64,000 nucleotides of DNA. Origin: Saprospiraceae bacterium (GTDB lineage Bacteria > Bacteroidota > Bacteroidia > Chitinophagales > Saprospiraceae). The DNA lies in the NCBI GenBank assembly GCA_016719615.1, contig JADJYQ010000007.1:62001-126000 (forward strand), given 5' to 3'. Of the stretch, positions 9,634 to 18,800 are shown piece by piece (positions within the stretch are counted from its first letter, which is position 1; each line of letters begins with the position of its first letter). The position numbers and the translations under genes were made by a program. The notes under the pieces were generated by a model. It saw nothing but the letters and a program-made list of their open reading frames with translations, did no database searches and was not told the DNA's origin.

Positions 9634-10485
9634 ATGTCTGAACTCTTCCAACAAATAGAAGAAAGTACTGCTTTTTTGAAAGCCAAACTCGGCCAAATAC
9701 CGGAAATCGGGATCATCCTTGGAACCGGACTCGGTAATATTTCGGATCGAATGGAGAAGATTAAAGAGATCTCTTTCAAACTTATTCCTCATTTTGCGCC
9801 ACCCACTGTCGAAAGCCATAGCGGAAAAATCATCCTTGCGCAATGGGGTTCACAACAGGTCCTCATTCTTTCCGGTCGCTTGCATTATTACGAAGGCTAT
9901 TCAACTCAGGAAATCACCTATCCCATAAGAGTTTTGAAAGAAATCGGAATCAAACAACTTTGGATCACCAATGCCAGTGGTTCCGTAAATCCCGAACTAC
10001 ATGCGGGCGATGCCGTTTTTCTGGAAGACCACATTAATTTCCATCCTGAAAATCCCCTCCGCGGACATTATGACCCAAGAATGGGTGTGCGCTTCCCGGA
10101 TATGTCGGAAGTCTATAACCGCGAATTATTAAATAGGGCTCAACGCTGTTGCGAAAGTCTGAATGTTCCTTTCCGCAAAGTAGTCTATTTTGGTTTACAG
10201 GGACCCAGCCTTGAAACGCCTGCAGAATACCGGATGATCCGAATCCTTGGCGCAGACATCGTAGGCATGTCGACCGTTCCGGAAGTTATTGTCGCACATC
10301 AATGTGGACTCAAAATTTTTGCGGTTTCACTGGTCACCAATTCTTGTCCGGATGATGTCGCCTATGAAAAAACGAGTCTGGAATCAGTACTCCAGGTTGT
10401 AGATCAAAATGCTTCTAAAATTTACGATATCATTGAAGCGATGTTGAGGGAAGAGGGGGGGGGAAGTAGTCTGATAGTCTGTTAG
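9634..10485 (+). CDS. purine-nucleoside phosphorylase (trimeric type)
   Basis: It phosphorolyses purine (deoxy)ribonucleosides to base and ribose-1-phosphate in purine salvage. The 283-residue protein shows the trimeric PNP motifs: ILGTGLG, ESHSGK, SGRLHYYEGY, TNASGSVN, GPSLETPAEYR and GMSTVPEV. It sits 9 bp after mqnC, so the two are probably co-transcribed. Whether it acts on hypoxanthine-containing futalosine intermediates or only in general salvage is not visible. The tail GGGSSLIVC is odd: it comes from a nine-G run and the first units of an 8-bp tandem array, which supplies the stop codon. The native C terminus may have ended earlier or in another frame. Confidence 0.92.
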   Translation: MSELFQQIEESTAFLKAKLGQIPEIGIILGTGLGNISDRMEKIKEISFKLIPHFAPPTVESHSGKIILAQWGSQQVLILSGRLHYYEGYSTQEITYPIRVLKEIGIKQLWITNASGSVNPELHAGDAVFLEDHINFHPENPLRGHYDPRMGVRFPDMSEVYNRELLNRAQRCCESLNVPFRKVVYFGLQGPSLETPAEYRMIRILGADIVGMSTVPEVIVAHQCGLKIFAVSLVTNSCPDDVAYEKTSLESVLQVVDQNASKIYDIIEAMLREEGGGSSLIVC

Positions 10486-10622
10486 TCTGTTAGTCTGTTA
10501 GTCTGTTAGTCTGTTAGTCTGTTAGTCTGTTAGTCTGTTAGTCTGTTAGTCTGTTAGTCTGTTAGTCTGTTAGTCTGTTAGTTAACAACGCGAACTAACG
10601 TATGTTAGTTCAATAAATTTCA
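10469..10622 (+). repeat. 8-bp tandem array (GTCTGTTA x14) plus conserved palindromic flank
   Basis: Fourteen head-to-tail 8-bp units cover 10469-10580; the first is GTCTGATA and the other 13 are GTCTGTTA. They start inside the last codons of the PNP gene. The array ends in GTTAACAACGCGA and the palindrome ACTAACGTATGTTAGT (10594-10609), then TCAATAAATTTC and an AT-rich stretch. The same right flank follows other arrays in the window with different unit sequences (26.4, 48.8 and 52.3 kb). Every unit junction contains TAG. Confidence 0.9.
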
Positions 10623-11101
10623 ATTATTTTTTAATTATTTTTCTGAACTTTACTCGTTGCGAAAATTTTGTTATTGGCATCATTTGGAATGGGTTGAAAC
10701 CCATTCCAAATGATGGTTTCAGGTTTAAATCTTGTTCCATTGGAATCCGTTTTCAAATTAACTTTTTTGGGATTCCATCTAAGTTTCCGGCTGAAGCCGG
10801 CATTGTGGTTTGATATCTTGTTCAATAAAAGTATAAAAATAATTCAACGGGATACGGTAGGCATTGGAAACGGCATACAGGGAGGGCATGAAGTTTTTAT
10901 ATTTGGTTTATTCAGTATTGACTACACTTAACTCTTTACCATTGACAATTGACTTTTGATCCTCCGTCCCGTAGGGACAAAATATCGGTAGCTCAATTCG
11001 ATTACGGAAATCGCATGCCCTAACATGGATTATAGAGTATAGAGTATAGAAAAACGACTTATTATACTAACGTACGTTTGTTAGTTGCATCATCTATCAT
11101 C
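10623..11101. other. intergenic stretch without a supportable gene; contains a dispersed repeat
   Basis: No credible coding sequence is seen; the short frames here have no family signature. At 10966-11019 lies a 54-bp element starting GTCCCGTAGGGAC and running through AATATCGGTAGCTCAAT to CGCATGCC. A near-identical copy is at 37845-37898. A degenerate ACTAACG-n-GTTAGTTG palindrome lies near 11070 after short repeats of TATAGAG. Confidence 0.7.
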
Positions 11102-11150
11102 TCCCGACATCATCATGTTGTTGTTAAAAAGTAACATCTTCATGTCGGGA
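11102..11150. repeat. CCCGACAT inverted-repeat hairpin
   Basis: TCCCGACAT (11102-11110) and its exact complement ATGTCGGGA (11142-11150) enclose a 31-bp AT-rich loop. The same 9-bp arms at the same 49-bp total length recur at 24598-24646, 40583-40631 and, with one mismatch, 26239-26287. This is a short non-coding repeat family. Confidence 0.8.
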
Positions 11151-11182
11151 CATCCATAATCCATAATCTATCATCCACAATC

Positions 11183-11629
11183 CTATCTTCTCCACAAAAT
11201 CAAGTCCGTCCTCGGTGGTTCCAGTCCGGCTTCGCGAATGGATTTTGCGATTTGCCCGCGATGGTAAGACGAATGATGGGATACGTGCGTAAGGATATCC
11301 ATCAATTTTGATTCGTATACTTCTGTTCCGGAAATGGGCGTATATGAAATCAATTGGTCCAATTCCATGGTATTCAGGATGTCATCTATTTCCGTATTAT
11401 TTTTAGCGCTGAGTTTTTCCAATTCTTCCAAAGGAAGTGTGATCCAAAACTCATAATCAAAGGGTTGTTTCAAAATTCTGTGTTGCCAAACATGTTGAGT
11501 CATGAGCACATGGGTAAACATTTTATAAGCATAATCTGAAATTTGTTGCTTTTCAGGATACAGTACTTCCATTACTAATTTATTGGCAGCATCTTGATAA
11601 GAAAACAAGTCTCTTAAATATTTTTTCAT
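11183..11629 (-). CDS. DinB-family protein
   Basis: A 148-residue four-helix-bundle protein of the DinB/YfiT superfamily. The metal-binding histidine pattern is visible: His in LMTQHVWQHR about residue 50, and the HHSSYHRGQI motif in helix 4 supplying the other two. Many members are thiol transferases or metal-dependent hydrolases, but the activity of this one cannot be deduced. The length is normal. It is a monocistronic gene between repeat-rich spacer and uvrA. Confidence 0.85.
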   Translation of the reverse strand: MKKYLRDLFSYQDAANKLVMEVLYPEKQQISDYAYKMFTHVLMTQHVWQHRILKQPFDYEFWITLPLEELEKLSAKNNTEIDDILNTMELDQLISYTPISGTEVYESKLMDILTHVSHHSSYHRGQIAKSIREAGLEPPRTDLILWRR

Positions 11630-11787
11630 TTTGGCTTTTTTTTAAAACTCCTTAAAGGTAATTGGGAATCCGGAACTGAGAAAATTTTGAATTTAGCATT
11701 TTAAAAAAATTAGGTTTTCCTGATTTAAAATCTTTTAAGCAAAGTCTGGAATCTTCAAAACCATTCTTTATTTGAGGCGTTTAGTTT

Positions 11788-11795
11788 TAACTTTG
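11788..11795 (+). promoter_or_regulatory. -7 box of uvrA
   Basis: TAACTTTG is an exact TAnnTTTG match ending 8 bp before the uvrA ATG at 11804. No -33 TTG is seen at the normal distance. As for uvrB, this predicts a very short leader. Confidence 0.45.
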
Positions 11796-11803
11796 CCGGC
11801 CCC

Positions 11804-14649
11804 ATGGAATTTATAGAACAATACCCTGAATTAGAATGGATCACCATCACCGGTGCAGCTGAGCATAATCTCAAGCAGGTATCCTGTAAGATTCCCAGAA
11901 ACGAACTTGTGGTCATCACGGGTATCTCGGGTAGCGGCAAATCTTCTCTGGCCTTTGACACGCTTTATGCAGAGGGCCAACGGCGTTATATGGAAACCTT
12001 TTCCCATTACGCACGCCAGTTTATCGGCAATATTGAACGTCCTGAGGTCGAGCGAATTGAAGGCCTGAGTCCGGTCATTTCGATCGAACAAAAGACTACG
12101 GGTTGGAATCCCAGATCTACGGTTGGTACCATAACCGAAATCTACGATTTGTTCCGTTTGTTGTATGCCAGGGCTGCAGATGCTTATTCACATGCCAGTG
12201 GCGAAAAAATGGTCCGCTATTCTGAAGAGCAAATGCTAGAATTGATCCAGGACCAATTCAACCATCAAACCGTGAGTATCCTGGCTCCAGTTGTGCGATC
12301 CCGAAAAGGTCATTATCGCGAATTGTTTGATCAGATCCGGAAACAAGGCTTTAGTAAAGTTCGCATAGACGGAGAGATTACCGATTTAAGTCCGGGAATG
12401 CAGGTTGACCGCTTTAAAATTCACGATATCGAAGTCCTCATCGATCGCCTTCAGGTCACACCCGGAAAATCTGAACGGCTTCAATACAGCGTTCAGACTG
12501 CACTCAAAATCGGGCAGGATGTGTTGTTTATTCTATTACCCGATGAAAAAAAGATATTTCCATTCAGCAAACGTTTGATGGATGCAGTATCCGGCATTTC
12601 TTATGATGAACCCTCTCCGAATAGCTTTTCTTTCAATTCTCCTTACGGAGCTTGTCCGGAATGTAAAGGCATTGGATCAGTATTCGAAATCGATCTGAAG
12701 CAAGTCATCCCTGATGATGAAAAAACCATCAATGAAGGCGGTATTGTACCACTTGGTGAGCAAAGGGAAAATTACCTGTTCCGGCAACTCAAACAAATCG
12801 CCGAACGACATAAGTTCACATTTTCTATACCCATTAAAAAAATCCCCAAAAAAGGTCTGGACACTGTCCTTTACGGGGGTGATGATAGTTACCCCAATCC
12901 GAATCCTAATGGCTGGTATGAAGATAGTTTTCACCTGGCCGCTGAAGGATTGGTCAACATGCTGAAAAGGTGGTATAGAGAAACCAGTTCTGAAAAAATC
13001 CGTCGCTTTGCCGAAGATTTTATGATCATTACCGATTGCCCTGTTTGCAAAGGCAGCCGGTTGAAAAATGAAAGCCTCTATTTCAAACTGGCCGATAAAA
13101 ACATCAGCGAATTGGCCAATATGGATATCTCCGATCTAAATTTATGGCTTATAAATGTTGAAGATCGACTGAGCGAACGACAACGCATTATTGGCAAAGA
13201 TATTTTAAAAGAGATCCGTGCCCGTGTAGGCTTTTTGGTATATGTAGGTCTTGATTATTTATCCCTGAACCGAACGGCCGTTAGTTTGTCAGGCGGCGAA
13301 TCACAACGGACGCGATTGGCTACACAAATTGGTTCACAGCTTACCGGAATTACCTATATTCTGGATGAACCTTCTATCGGATTACATCCACGCGACAATC
13401 AGCGTCTGATCAAATCCCTGAGAGAACTTACCGATATTGGCAACACTGTGATCGTCGTAGAACACGATAAAGAGATCATGCAAGCTTCTGATTACATCAT
13501 CGACCTCGGACCCGGAGCCGGCGTGCACGGAGGACATATTGTCGCCGAAGGCAAACCGGAATCTTTCATTCAACAACACTCGCTCACGGCTGAGTACCTA
13601 GCCGGAAAACGCGAAATCGCTATACCCAAAAACAGAAGATCCGGAAACGGAAAACACCTCATCCTTCGCGGGACGCGCGGAAATAATTTAAAAAATCTCA
13701 GCATCAAATTTCCGTTGGGCACTTTTATGTGCATCACCGGGGTTTCCGGAAGTGGAAAGTCATCTCTTATTAATGAAACATTGTATCCTATACTGAGAGA
13801 ACATTTTTACAATAGTTTGCAAAGGCCTTTGAACTACGATGTTATAGAAGGCCTGGAACATCTCGACAAAGTCATTGAAATTGACCAGGAACCCATAGGC
13901 AGAACTCCGCGGTCAAATCCGGCTACCTACACCGGCGTGTTTACAGAAATTCGCAATCTGTTTACCGAATTGCCGGATGCAAAAATACGCGGTTACAAAG
14001 CAGGTCGCTTTTCATTTAATGTCAAAGGCGGAAGATGCGAAACCTGCGAAGGTGCAGGAATGAAAGTGATTGAAATGAATTTCCTTCCGGATGTACACGT
14101 GCACTGCGAAACCTGTAATGGAAAAAGATATAATCGGGAGACCCTGGAAATCCTGTACAAAGGAAAATCTATTGGCGAAGTATTAGAATTAACCGTAGAA
14201 GATGCGGCAGTATTTTTTGAAAATGTTCCCAGAATTTATCGCAAACTCAAAACACTGGTCGATGTGGGGCTAAGCTACATCACACTTGGACAGCAGGCCA
14301 CAACATTATCCGGAGGAGAAGCCCAACGCGTCAAGCTGGCCGAAGAACTTTCCAAAAAGACACCGGCAATACACTTTATATATTAGATGAACCCACTACC
14401 GGATTGCATTTTGAGGACATCCGGCAATTGATTGACGTCTTGCAAAAACTCGTAGATCGCGGAAATACGGTAATGGTCATCGAACACAATCTCGATGTGA
14501 TCAAAGTAGCAGATCTTATCTTGGATCTGGGGCCGGAAGGTGGTAAAAAAGGAGGACAGATTGTGGCATATGGAACGCCAGAACAACTAACGACCGTTAG
14601 TGAATCGTTTACGGGACAGTATTTGAAAGCGGAGATGGCTAGAAGATGA
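11804..14649 (+). CDS. uvrA: UvrABC excision nuclease subunit A (one frameshift in the sequence)
   Basis: UvrA is the ABC-type ATPase dimer that first recognises bulky DNA lesions. Two ABC modules are visible: Walker A GISGSGKSS with signature LSGGESQR, then GVSGSGKSS with LSGGEAQR. Zinc-finger pairs appear as CPECKG, CPVCKG, CETCEG and CETCNG. The first frame ends at 14386 in SKKTPAIHFIY. The native sequence SKKDTGNTLYILDEPTTGLHF appears one base over, so an A is missing from the A5 run at 14354-14358. Restored, the protein is about 948 residues, the normal length. The second Walker B and D-loop sit exactly at the break. It is most likely an assembly indel; if real, the second ATPase site is lost. 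Confidence 0.94.
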
Positions 14650-14662
14650 TGGGGATGTGTTG

Positions 14663-14722
14663 CCCGCAGATTTCGCAGATTTATTTAATTTGATCTGCGT
14701 CCGAATCTGCGATATCTGCGGG
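14663..14722. terminator. hairpin between convergent uvrA and CHRD gene
   Basis: The 19-bp arm CCCGCAGATTTCGCAGATT (14663-14681) pairs with 14704-14722 with a single mismatch. It lies between two gene 3' ends and probably serves as a bidirectional terminator. A relative with the same CCCGCAGAT-CGCAGATTT core is at 40773. Confidence 0.65.
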
Positions 14723-14738
14723 AAACTCTTCCAATGTT

Positions 14739-16526
14739 TTATATTTTTACAAATTTGATGACATGTGAGCTGATGCCCTTTTCTTTTATATTTAAGAAAT
14801 AGAAACCGGGTTTCAGATCTTCAACTGGAAACTGATGTTTGGATGTACCGGAAATCACATTTAGATCCCAACTTTGCAAACCTTGTCCGTTGAGATCCTG
14901 GATGACAATTTCACTATCCACATTTCTAAGACTTTCCAAATGGAGAAACAGCATGTGACCGACCGGATTTTGCATTAATTGCACAGCTGAAATATCCGTT
15001 TGTACAGTTCCGACATTGATGGCGCATGATAAAGCTCTTCTGATTTGCCCGCGAATTTCACCGGGCGGGTTGGCAGCTGTGTGCACATTGACATAAGCGC
15101 CATCATTTCTAATTTTGGCTGCGACAGTGCCTGGTATTTCGACAACTCCTGCAGCATAAGGATTAGGAACATCCAATGGAATTAATATAGACCCATTCAC
15201 TCCAAAACCTGCATCGTGGATGTGTGCAGAAACGGCATCTCCATTTAAATCAGTTGAAAACAGGGTATATTCCAACTCCGTAGCAGCTTTATTGATAGCA
15301 ACATGGGATGCCCCATAAGCCGGTACATTCTTTTTAGGTACTTCCTGGTCTCCACAAAGATCAAAAGCATATACATCCAATAAATTATTTTGAATTTGCC
15401 CGCGAATTTCACCAGCTGGATTGGCAGCTGTATGTATGTTAAAATACAATTCGTCTTTCAGGAAAGCTTGTAGTTGAATTGGAGTAAGTGCTGTCGAACC
15501 AGTGTATACACCTGGAAATCCAGTCGCCGTCAATGGCGCAACCACAGGTCCACTCTGTCCTGCACGAGCTTGATGGATATGGGCATCCGTCGCAATAAGG
15601 CCTTCAGAAATTACCAAATAAAACAGCGTGTCGATAGACGGATATCCAAGCACTCCATAGCCGTATCCTCTGGCTGCTGTTGCAACCGCTGGTGTTTCCT
15701 GATCGCCGTTCAAAAAAGCATTACCACTGAAAATGGCAGGAAGCTGAACTTGTCCACGGATTTCTCCATTCGGATAAGCAGCTGTATGAATATTCACATA
15801 CACCCCTGTATCATAAGCGCTAAATATTAAGTCAATAACTGTGAGTTGATCCGTAATTGTCCCGCTGATAAAAGTTCCTGCATTTAAATCGGTTAAAACA
15901 GTTCCGTTGGTGGCTGCATCTCCTCTGTGGATATGAGCAGCTGTAGGTGGCCCGGTCAGGTTTATAGGCATAATTTGGTATTCCACGCGAGTGAGATTGG
16001 GTGAAAATCTCAAAACGCCCAGCCCAATACCCGGAGAAGGGACCGCTGGAATTTGATTTGCACCCAAGAGTACTACAGGCATAATCAATTCAGATCTCCA
16101 ATCCAATTGACCTCTGATCTCACCGCCCGGAAAAACACTGGAATGCAGGTTCACATACAATCCACCAGTCGTAGCAAGTTCTAAAAATAATGCCGGCGTA
16201 GGAACTTTGGCTTTGATGCGATGACCTGATACAAAACTACCGAGATTAAGAAAAACAGGACCATTGGTGGCTCGATCTCCAACATGAATATGACATCCTG
16301 TGATATTGCCAGTGATATTTGAAAACGCTCCATGAATTTCTATTTCACTTAAATCTTCAGATAAAAGAAAGGTAAATAAACCACTTGCGTCTGTTCGCAC
16401 CATGGGTATTTCATTGTCGCCATTCATTTCAGCCACAAACAATAATTGCCCGTTTTGGCCTACAAGCTGTGACCAACCACAAAAACTAATAAAAATTGAT
16501 AAGAAATAAGTAATTCTCGTTTTCAT
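14739..16526 (-). CDS. secreted four-CHRD-domain protein with T9SS sorting tail
   Basis: A 595-residue secreted protein. A signal peptide (MKTRITYFLSIFISFCGWSQ) is followed by four CHRD domains in tandem. Each has an AHIH or CHIH turn and ends in the CHRD hallmark GEIRGQ (roughly residues 136, 262, 378 and 501). The last 70 residues form a T9SS type A sorting domain (LMQNPVGHMLFLHL, LKPGFYFLNIKEKG, HVIKFVKI). CHRD domains were named from chordin; their bacterial role is unclear and is usually taken as extracellular binding. It is expected to pass through SprA (encoded at 56-63 kb) and be released or anchored at the surface. Confidence 0.85.
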   Translation of the reverse strand: MKTRITYFLSIFISFCGWSQLVGQNGQLLFVAEMNGDNEIPMVRTDASGLFTFLLSEDLSEIEIHGAFSNITGNITGCHIHVGDRATNGPVFLNLGSFVSGHRIKAKVPTPALFLELATTGGLYVNLHSSVFPGGEIRGQLDWRSELIMPVVLLGANQIPAVPSPGIGLGVLRFSPNLTRVEYQIMPINLTGPPTAAHIHRGDAATNGTVLTDLNAGTFISGTITDQLTVIDLIFSAYDTGVYVNIHTAAYPNGEIRGQVQLPAIFSGNAFLNGDQETPAVATAARGYGYGVLGYPSIDTLFYLVISEGLIATDAHIHQARAGQSGPVVAPLTATGFPGVYTGSTALTPIQLQAFLKDELYFNIHTAANPAGEIRGQIQNNLLDVYAFDLCGDQEVPKKNVPAYGASHVAINKAATELEYTLFSTDLNGDAVSAHIHDAGFGVNGSILIPLDVPNPYAAGVVEIPGTVAAKIRNDGAYVNVHTAANPPGEIRGQIRRALSCAINVGTVQTDISAVQLMQNPVGHMLFLHLESLRNVDSEIVIQDLNGQGLQSWDLNVISGTSKHQFPVEDLKPGFYFLNIKEKGISSHVIKFVKI

Positions 16527-16687
16527 TAAAATGAATTTAAGGTGATGATTGTAATAAAACAGCTTGATGGGTTAGTAGATGAAACCCTGCATTACAAAAT
16601 TAAACATTTAAATGGGAATTATTGGAAATTTAACATTTCTACAAATGTGGGCATACAGCAAATAAATTGGAAAAACTTAATAAACTA

Positions 16688-17638
16688 TTAGGCTATCAAT
16701 GAAGCAACTGCATGCATGACATCAGATTTACCAAGGCCGTATTTGTCCAACAACTCAAGCGGTTTGCCGGACTCTCCAAAAGAATCGTTTACGGCAATAT
16801 ATGCTTGTCTGCATGGGTATTTTTGAGCAAGCAATTGGGCGACAGAATCACCCAATCCACCATTGCGTTGGTGTTCTTCACAAGTCACTACGCGTTTGGT
16901 TTTCATGACTGAACTTAGTATTGCTTCTTCGTCAAGAGGTTTGATCGTGTGTATATTGATCAATTCGCAATCTATATCTTGTTTTTCCAATTCCCTGGCG
17001 GCCTCCAGGGCAATCCAAACCAAATGTCCGGTTGCAATGATCGTAATGTCCCTTCCTTCTTTGAGAATTTGTGCCTTGCCAAATTCAAACTCTTGCTCTT
17101 CTAAAAACACCGGCCAATCGGGTCGGCCAAAACGGAGATACACCGGACCCTGATGATCAGCAATAGCCAATACCGCCTTCCTTGTTTGAGAAGCATCAGC
17201 AGGAACTACAACACTCATCCCCGGTAACATCTTCATCAAACCAATATCTTCCAAAATCTGATGCGTTGCTCCATCTTCGCCTAAAGTCAGGCCAGCATGC
17301 GAAGCGCAAATTTTTACATTTTTTTCTGAATATGCGATGGACTGACGGATCTGATCATAAACCCTTCCAGTGCTAAAGTTTGCAAACGTACCGGTATATG
17401 GAATTTTACCCACTGTAGCCATGCCAGCAGCCATGCCAATCATATTCGCTTCAGCGATGCCTGTTTGAAAAAATCGCTCCGGAAATTCTTTTTCAAAAGC
17501 ATCCATTTTTAAAGATCCGATCAGGTCTGCACATAATGCGACCACCTCATTATTTTTTCTTCCCAATTCCAGCAAACCCTCACCAAATCCATTTCGAGTT
17601 GCAGATTTTTTTGTTGATTGATATATATCCCAGGCCAT
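16688..17638 (-). CDS. transketolase, C-terminal (pyrimidine-binding/regulatory) subunit
   Basis: The second half of a two-gene transketolase, which moves two-carbon ketol units in the non-oxidative pentose phosphate pathway. The 316-residue protein holds the Pyr domain with the catalytic Glu in GIAEANMIGMAAGMA and the TFANFSTGRVYDQIRQS block, then the C-terminal domain (IATGHLVWIALEAAREL, HTIKPLDEEAI, EEHQRNGGLGDSVAQLL). It is 220 bp downstream of the N-terminal subunit gene on the same strand. The split is a normal arrangement in many Bacteroidota, not a frameshift, because both halves start and stop at domain ends. Confidence 0.9.
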   Translation of the reverse strand: MAWDIYQSTKKSATRNGFGEGLLELGRKNNEVVALCADLIGSLKMDAFEKEFPERFFQTGIAEANMIGMAAGMATVGKIPYTGTFANFSTGRVYDQIRQSIAYSEKNVKICASHAGLTLGEDGATHQILEDIGLMKMLPGMSVVVPADASQTRKAVLAIADHQGPVYLRFGRPDWPVFLEEQEFEFGKAQILKEGRDITIIATGHLVWIALEAARELEKQDIDCELINIHTIKPLDEEAILSSVMKTKRVVTCEEHQRNGGLGDSVAQLLAQKYPCRQAYIAVNDSFGESGKPLELLDKYGLGKSDVMHAVASLIA

Positions 17639-17858
17639 TTGTTATTAATATTAAATTATAGAACAGATTCTTAGGCGAAAGGTGAAAGTTATAAGGATCA
17701 TGAGAAGATTAAAATTTATCACGTGATTTACTTTCCCTTATTACAAACTTAAACTCTTTTACTTTTAACTACTAACAACTGATAACTGCCAACTTCTTCA
17801 TGGTACTCCTTCTCCTCTATGCTTTAGACTTTTCGCTTTAGTCTTCTCCCCTGCTTAC

Positions 17859-18698
17859 TCAAAAGTCTCCCAGCGTTTCCTCCAACTGCGCCAGAGCAAC
17901 TTTAGTTTGTTCGTCATTAGGGGCTACCCCATGCCATTTATGTGTGCCCATCATAAAATCAACACCAAAGCCCATGATGGTATTCATTAAAATCACTATG
18001 GGTTTTTGCTGATTTGCTTTGGAAATAGCTTTTTCTATGCCTGCCACAACTTCTGTCATATCATTTCCATTCATATGAAGAAGGTCCCAGCCAAAACTCC
18101 GCCATTTAGCTTCCAGATCGCCCAGGTCCATTACTTTTCGGGTTGGACCATCGATTTGTTGCCCATTCCAGTCGACGGTGACAATGATGTTATCTGTTTT
18201 GTAATGTGCTGCTGCCATTGCTGCTTCCCAAACCTGGCCTTCCTGTAACTCTCCGTCGCCTGTCAGTACATAAACCAAATGTGGATCTCCGTTTATTTTC
18301 TTAGCCAAAGCTGCGCCTAGCGCGACGCTTAATCCCTGTCCCAATGAACCCGATGCAACGCGGACTCCGGGCAATCCCTCATGAGTAGTGGGGTGACCCT
18401 GCAGTCGGGAATTTATTTGACGAAAGGTATTGAGCTCATCAATTGGAAAATAATTACTTCTTGAAAGAACAGAATAAAAGACCGGCGATATATGTCCATT
18501 GGAAAGAAAAAACAAGTCTTCGCCATGACCTTCCATTTTGAAAGGCAATTCTTTTCGCAAAAACTTGAAATACAGTGCCGTCAAGAAATCAGCACATCCC
18601 AAAGAGCCACCAGGATGGCCGCTTGCGCAACGATTGGTTTGGCGAATGATATCCCTTCTGACCTGGCTTGCTATGCGTTTGAGACCGTCAACATCCAT
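17859..18698 (-). CDS. transketolase, N-terminal (thiamine diphosphate-binding) subunit
   Basis: The PP domain of the split transketolase, 279 residues. Signatures are the His of ASGHPGGSLG, GHPTTHEGLPGVRVASGSLG, and the ThDP/Mg motif starting GDGELQEGQVWEA and ending in VDWNGQQIDG. It ends after DFMMGTHKWHG, where one-gene transketolases pass into the Pyr domain supplied by the next gene. The ATG at 18696-18698 is 8 bp after a TACTTTTG box. It pairs with the product of 16688-17638 to make the active enzyme. Confidence 0.9.
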   Translation of the reverse strand: MDVDGLKRIASQVRRDIIRQTNRCASGHPGGSLGCADFLTALYFKFLRKELPFKMEGHGEDLFFLSNGHISPVFYSVLSRSNYFPIDELNTFRQINSRLQGHPTTHEGLPGVRVASGSLGQGLSVALGAALAKKINGDPHLVYVLTGDGELQEGQVWEAAMAAAHYKTDNIIVTVDWNGQQIDGPTRKVMDLGDLEAKWRSFGWDLLHMNGNDMTEVVAGIEKAISKANQQKPIVILMNTIMGFGVDFMMGTHKWHGVAPNDEQTKVALAQLEETLGDF

Positions 18699-18706
18699 AA
18701 GTGGAG

Positions 18707-18714
18707 CAAAAGTA
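18707..18714 (-). promoter_or_regulatory. -7 box of the transketolase gene pair
   Basis: The minus strand reads TACTTTTG, an exact TAnnTTTG match, ending 8 bp before the ATG. A TTG lies 23 bp further upstream (complement of CAA at 18738-18740), slightly outside the usual 19-21 bp spacing. Confidence 0.45.
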
Positions 18715-18800
18715 GCTAAAGAATGGAAAATAGCTCACAAAACACTGACCCATCGCAAAAAATACATATTTTTTTTTCCATATGACTTCTTTGAAAATGA

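Noticed and set aside
10469..10580. Octamer arrays as CRISPR
   Set aside because: Units are 8 bp, contiguous and have no spacers; no cas genes are present.
10631..10931. Short frames between PNP and the DinB-like gene
   Set aside because: Low-complexity or repeat-derived, with no signal peptide, motif or codon-like pattern.
16688..18698. Transketolase broken by mutation
   Set aside because: The two halves begin and end at domain borders, are separated by 220 bp, each has a full start and stop, and the split form is common in this phylum.
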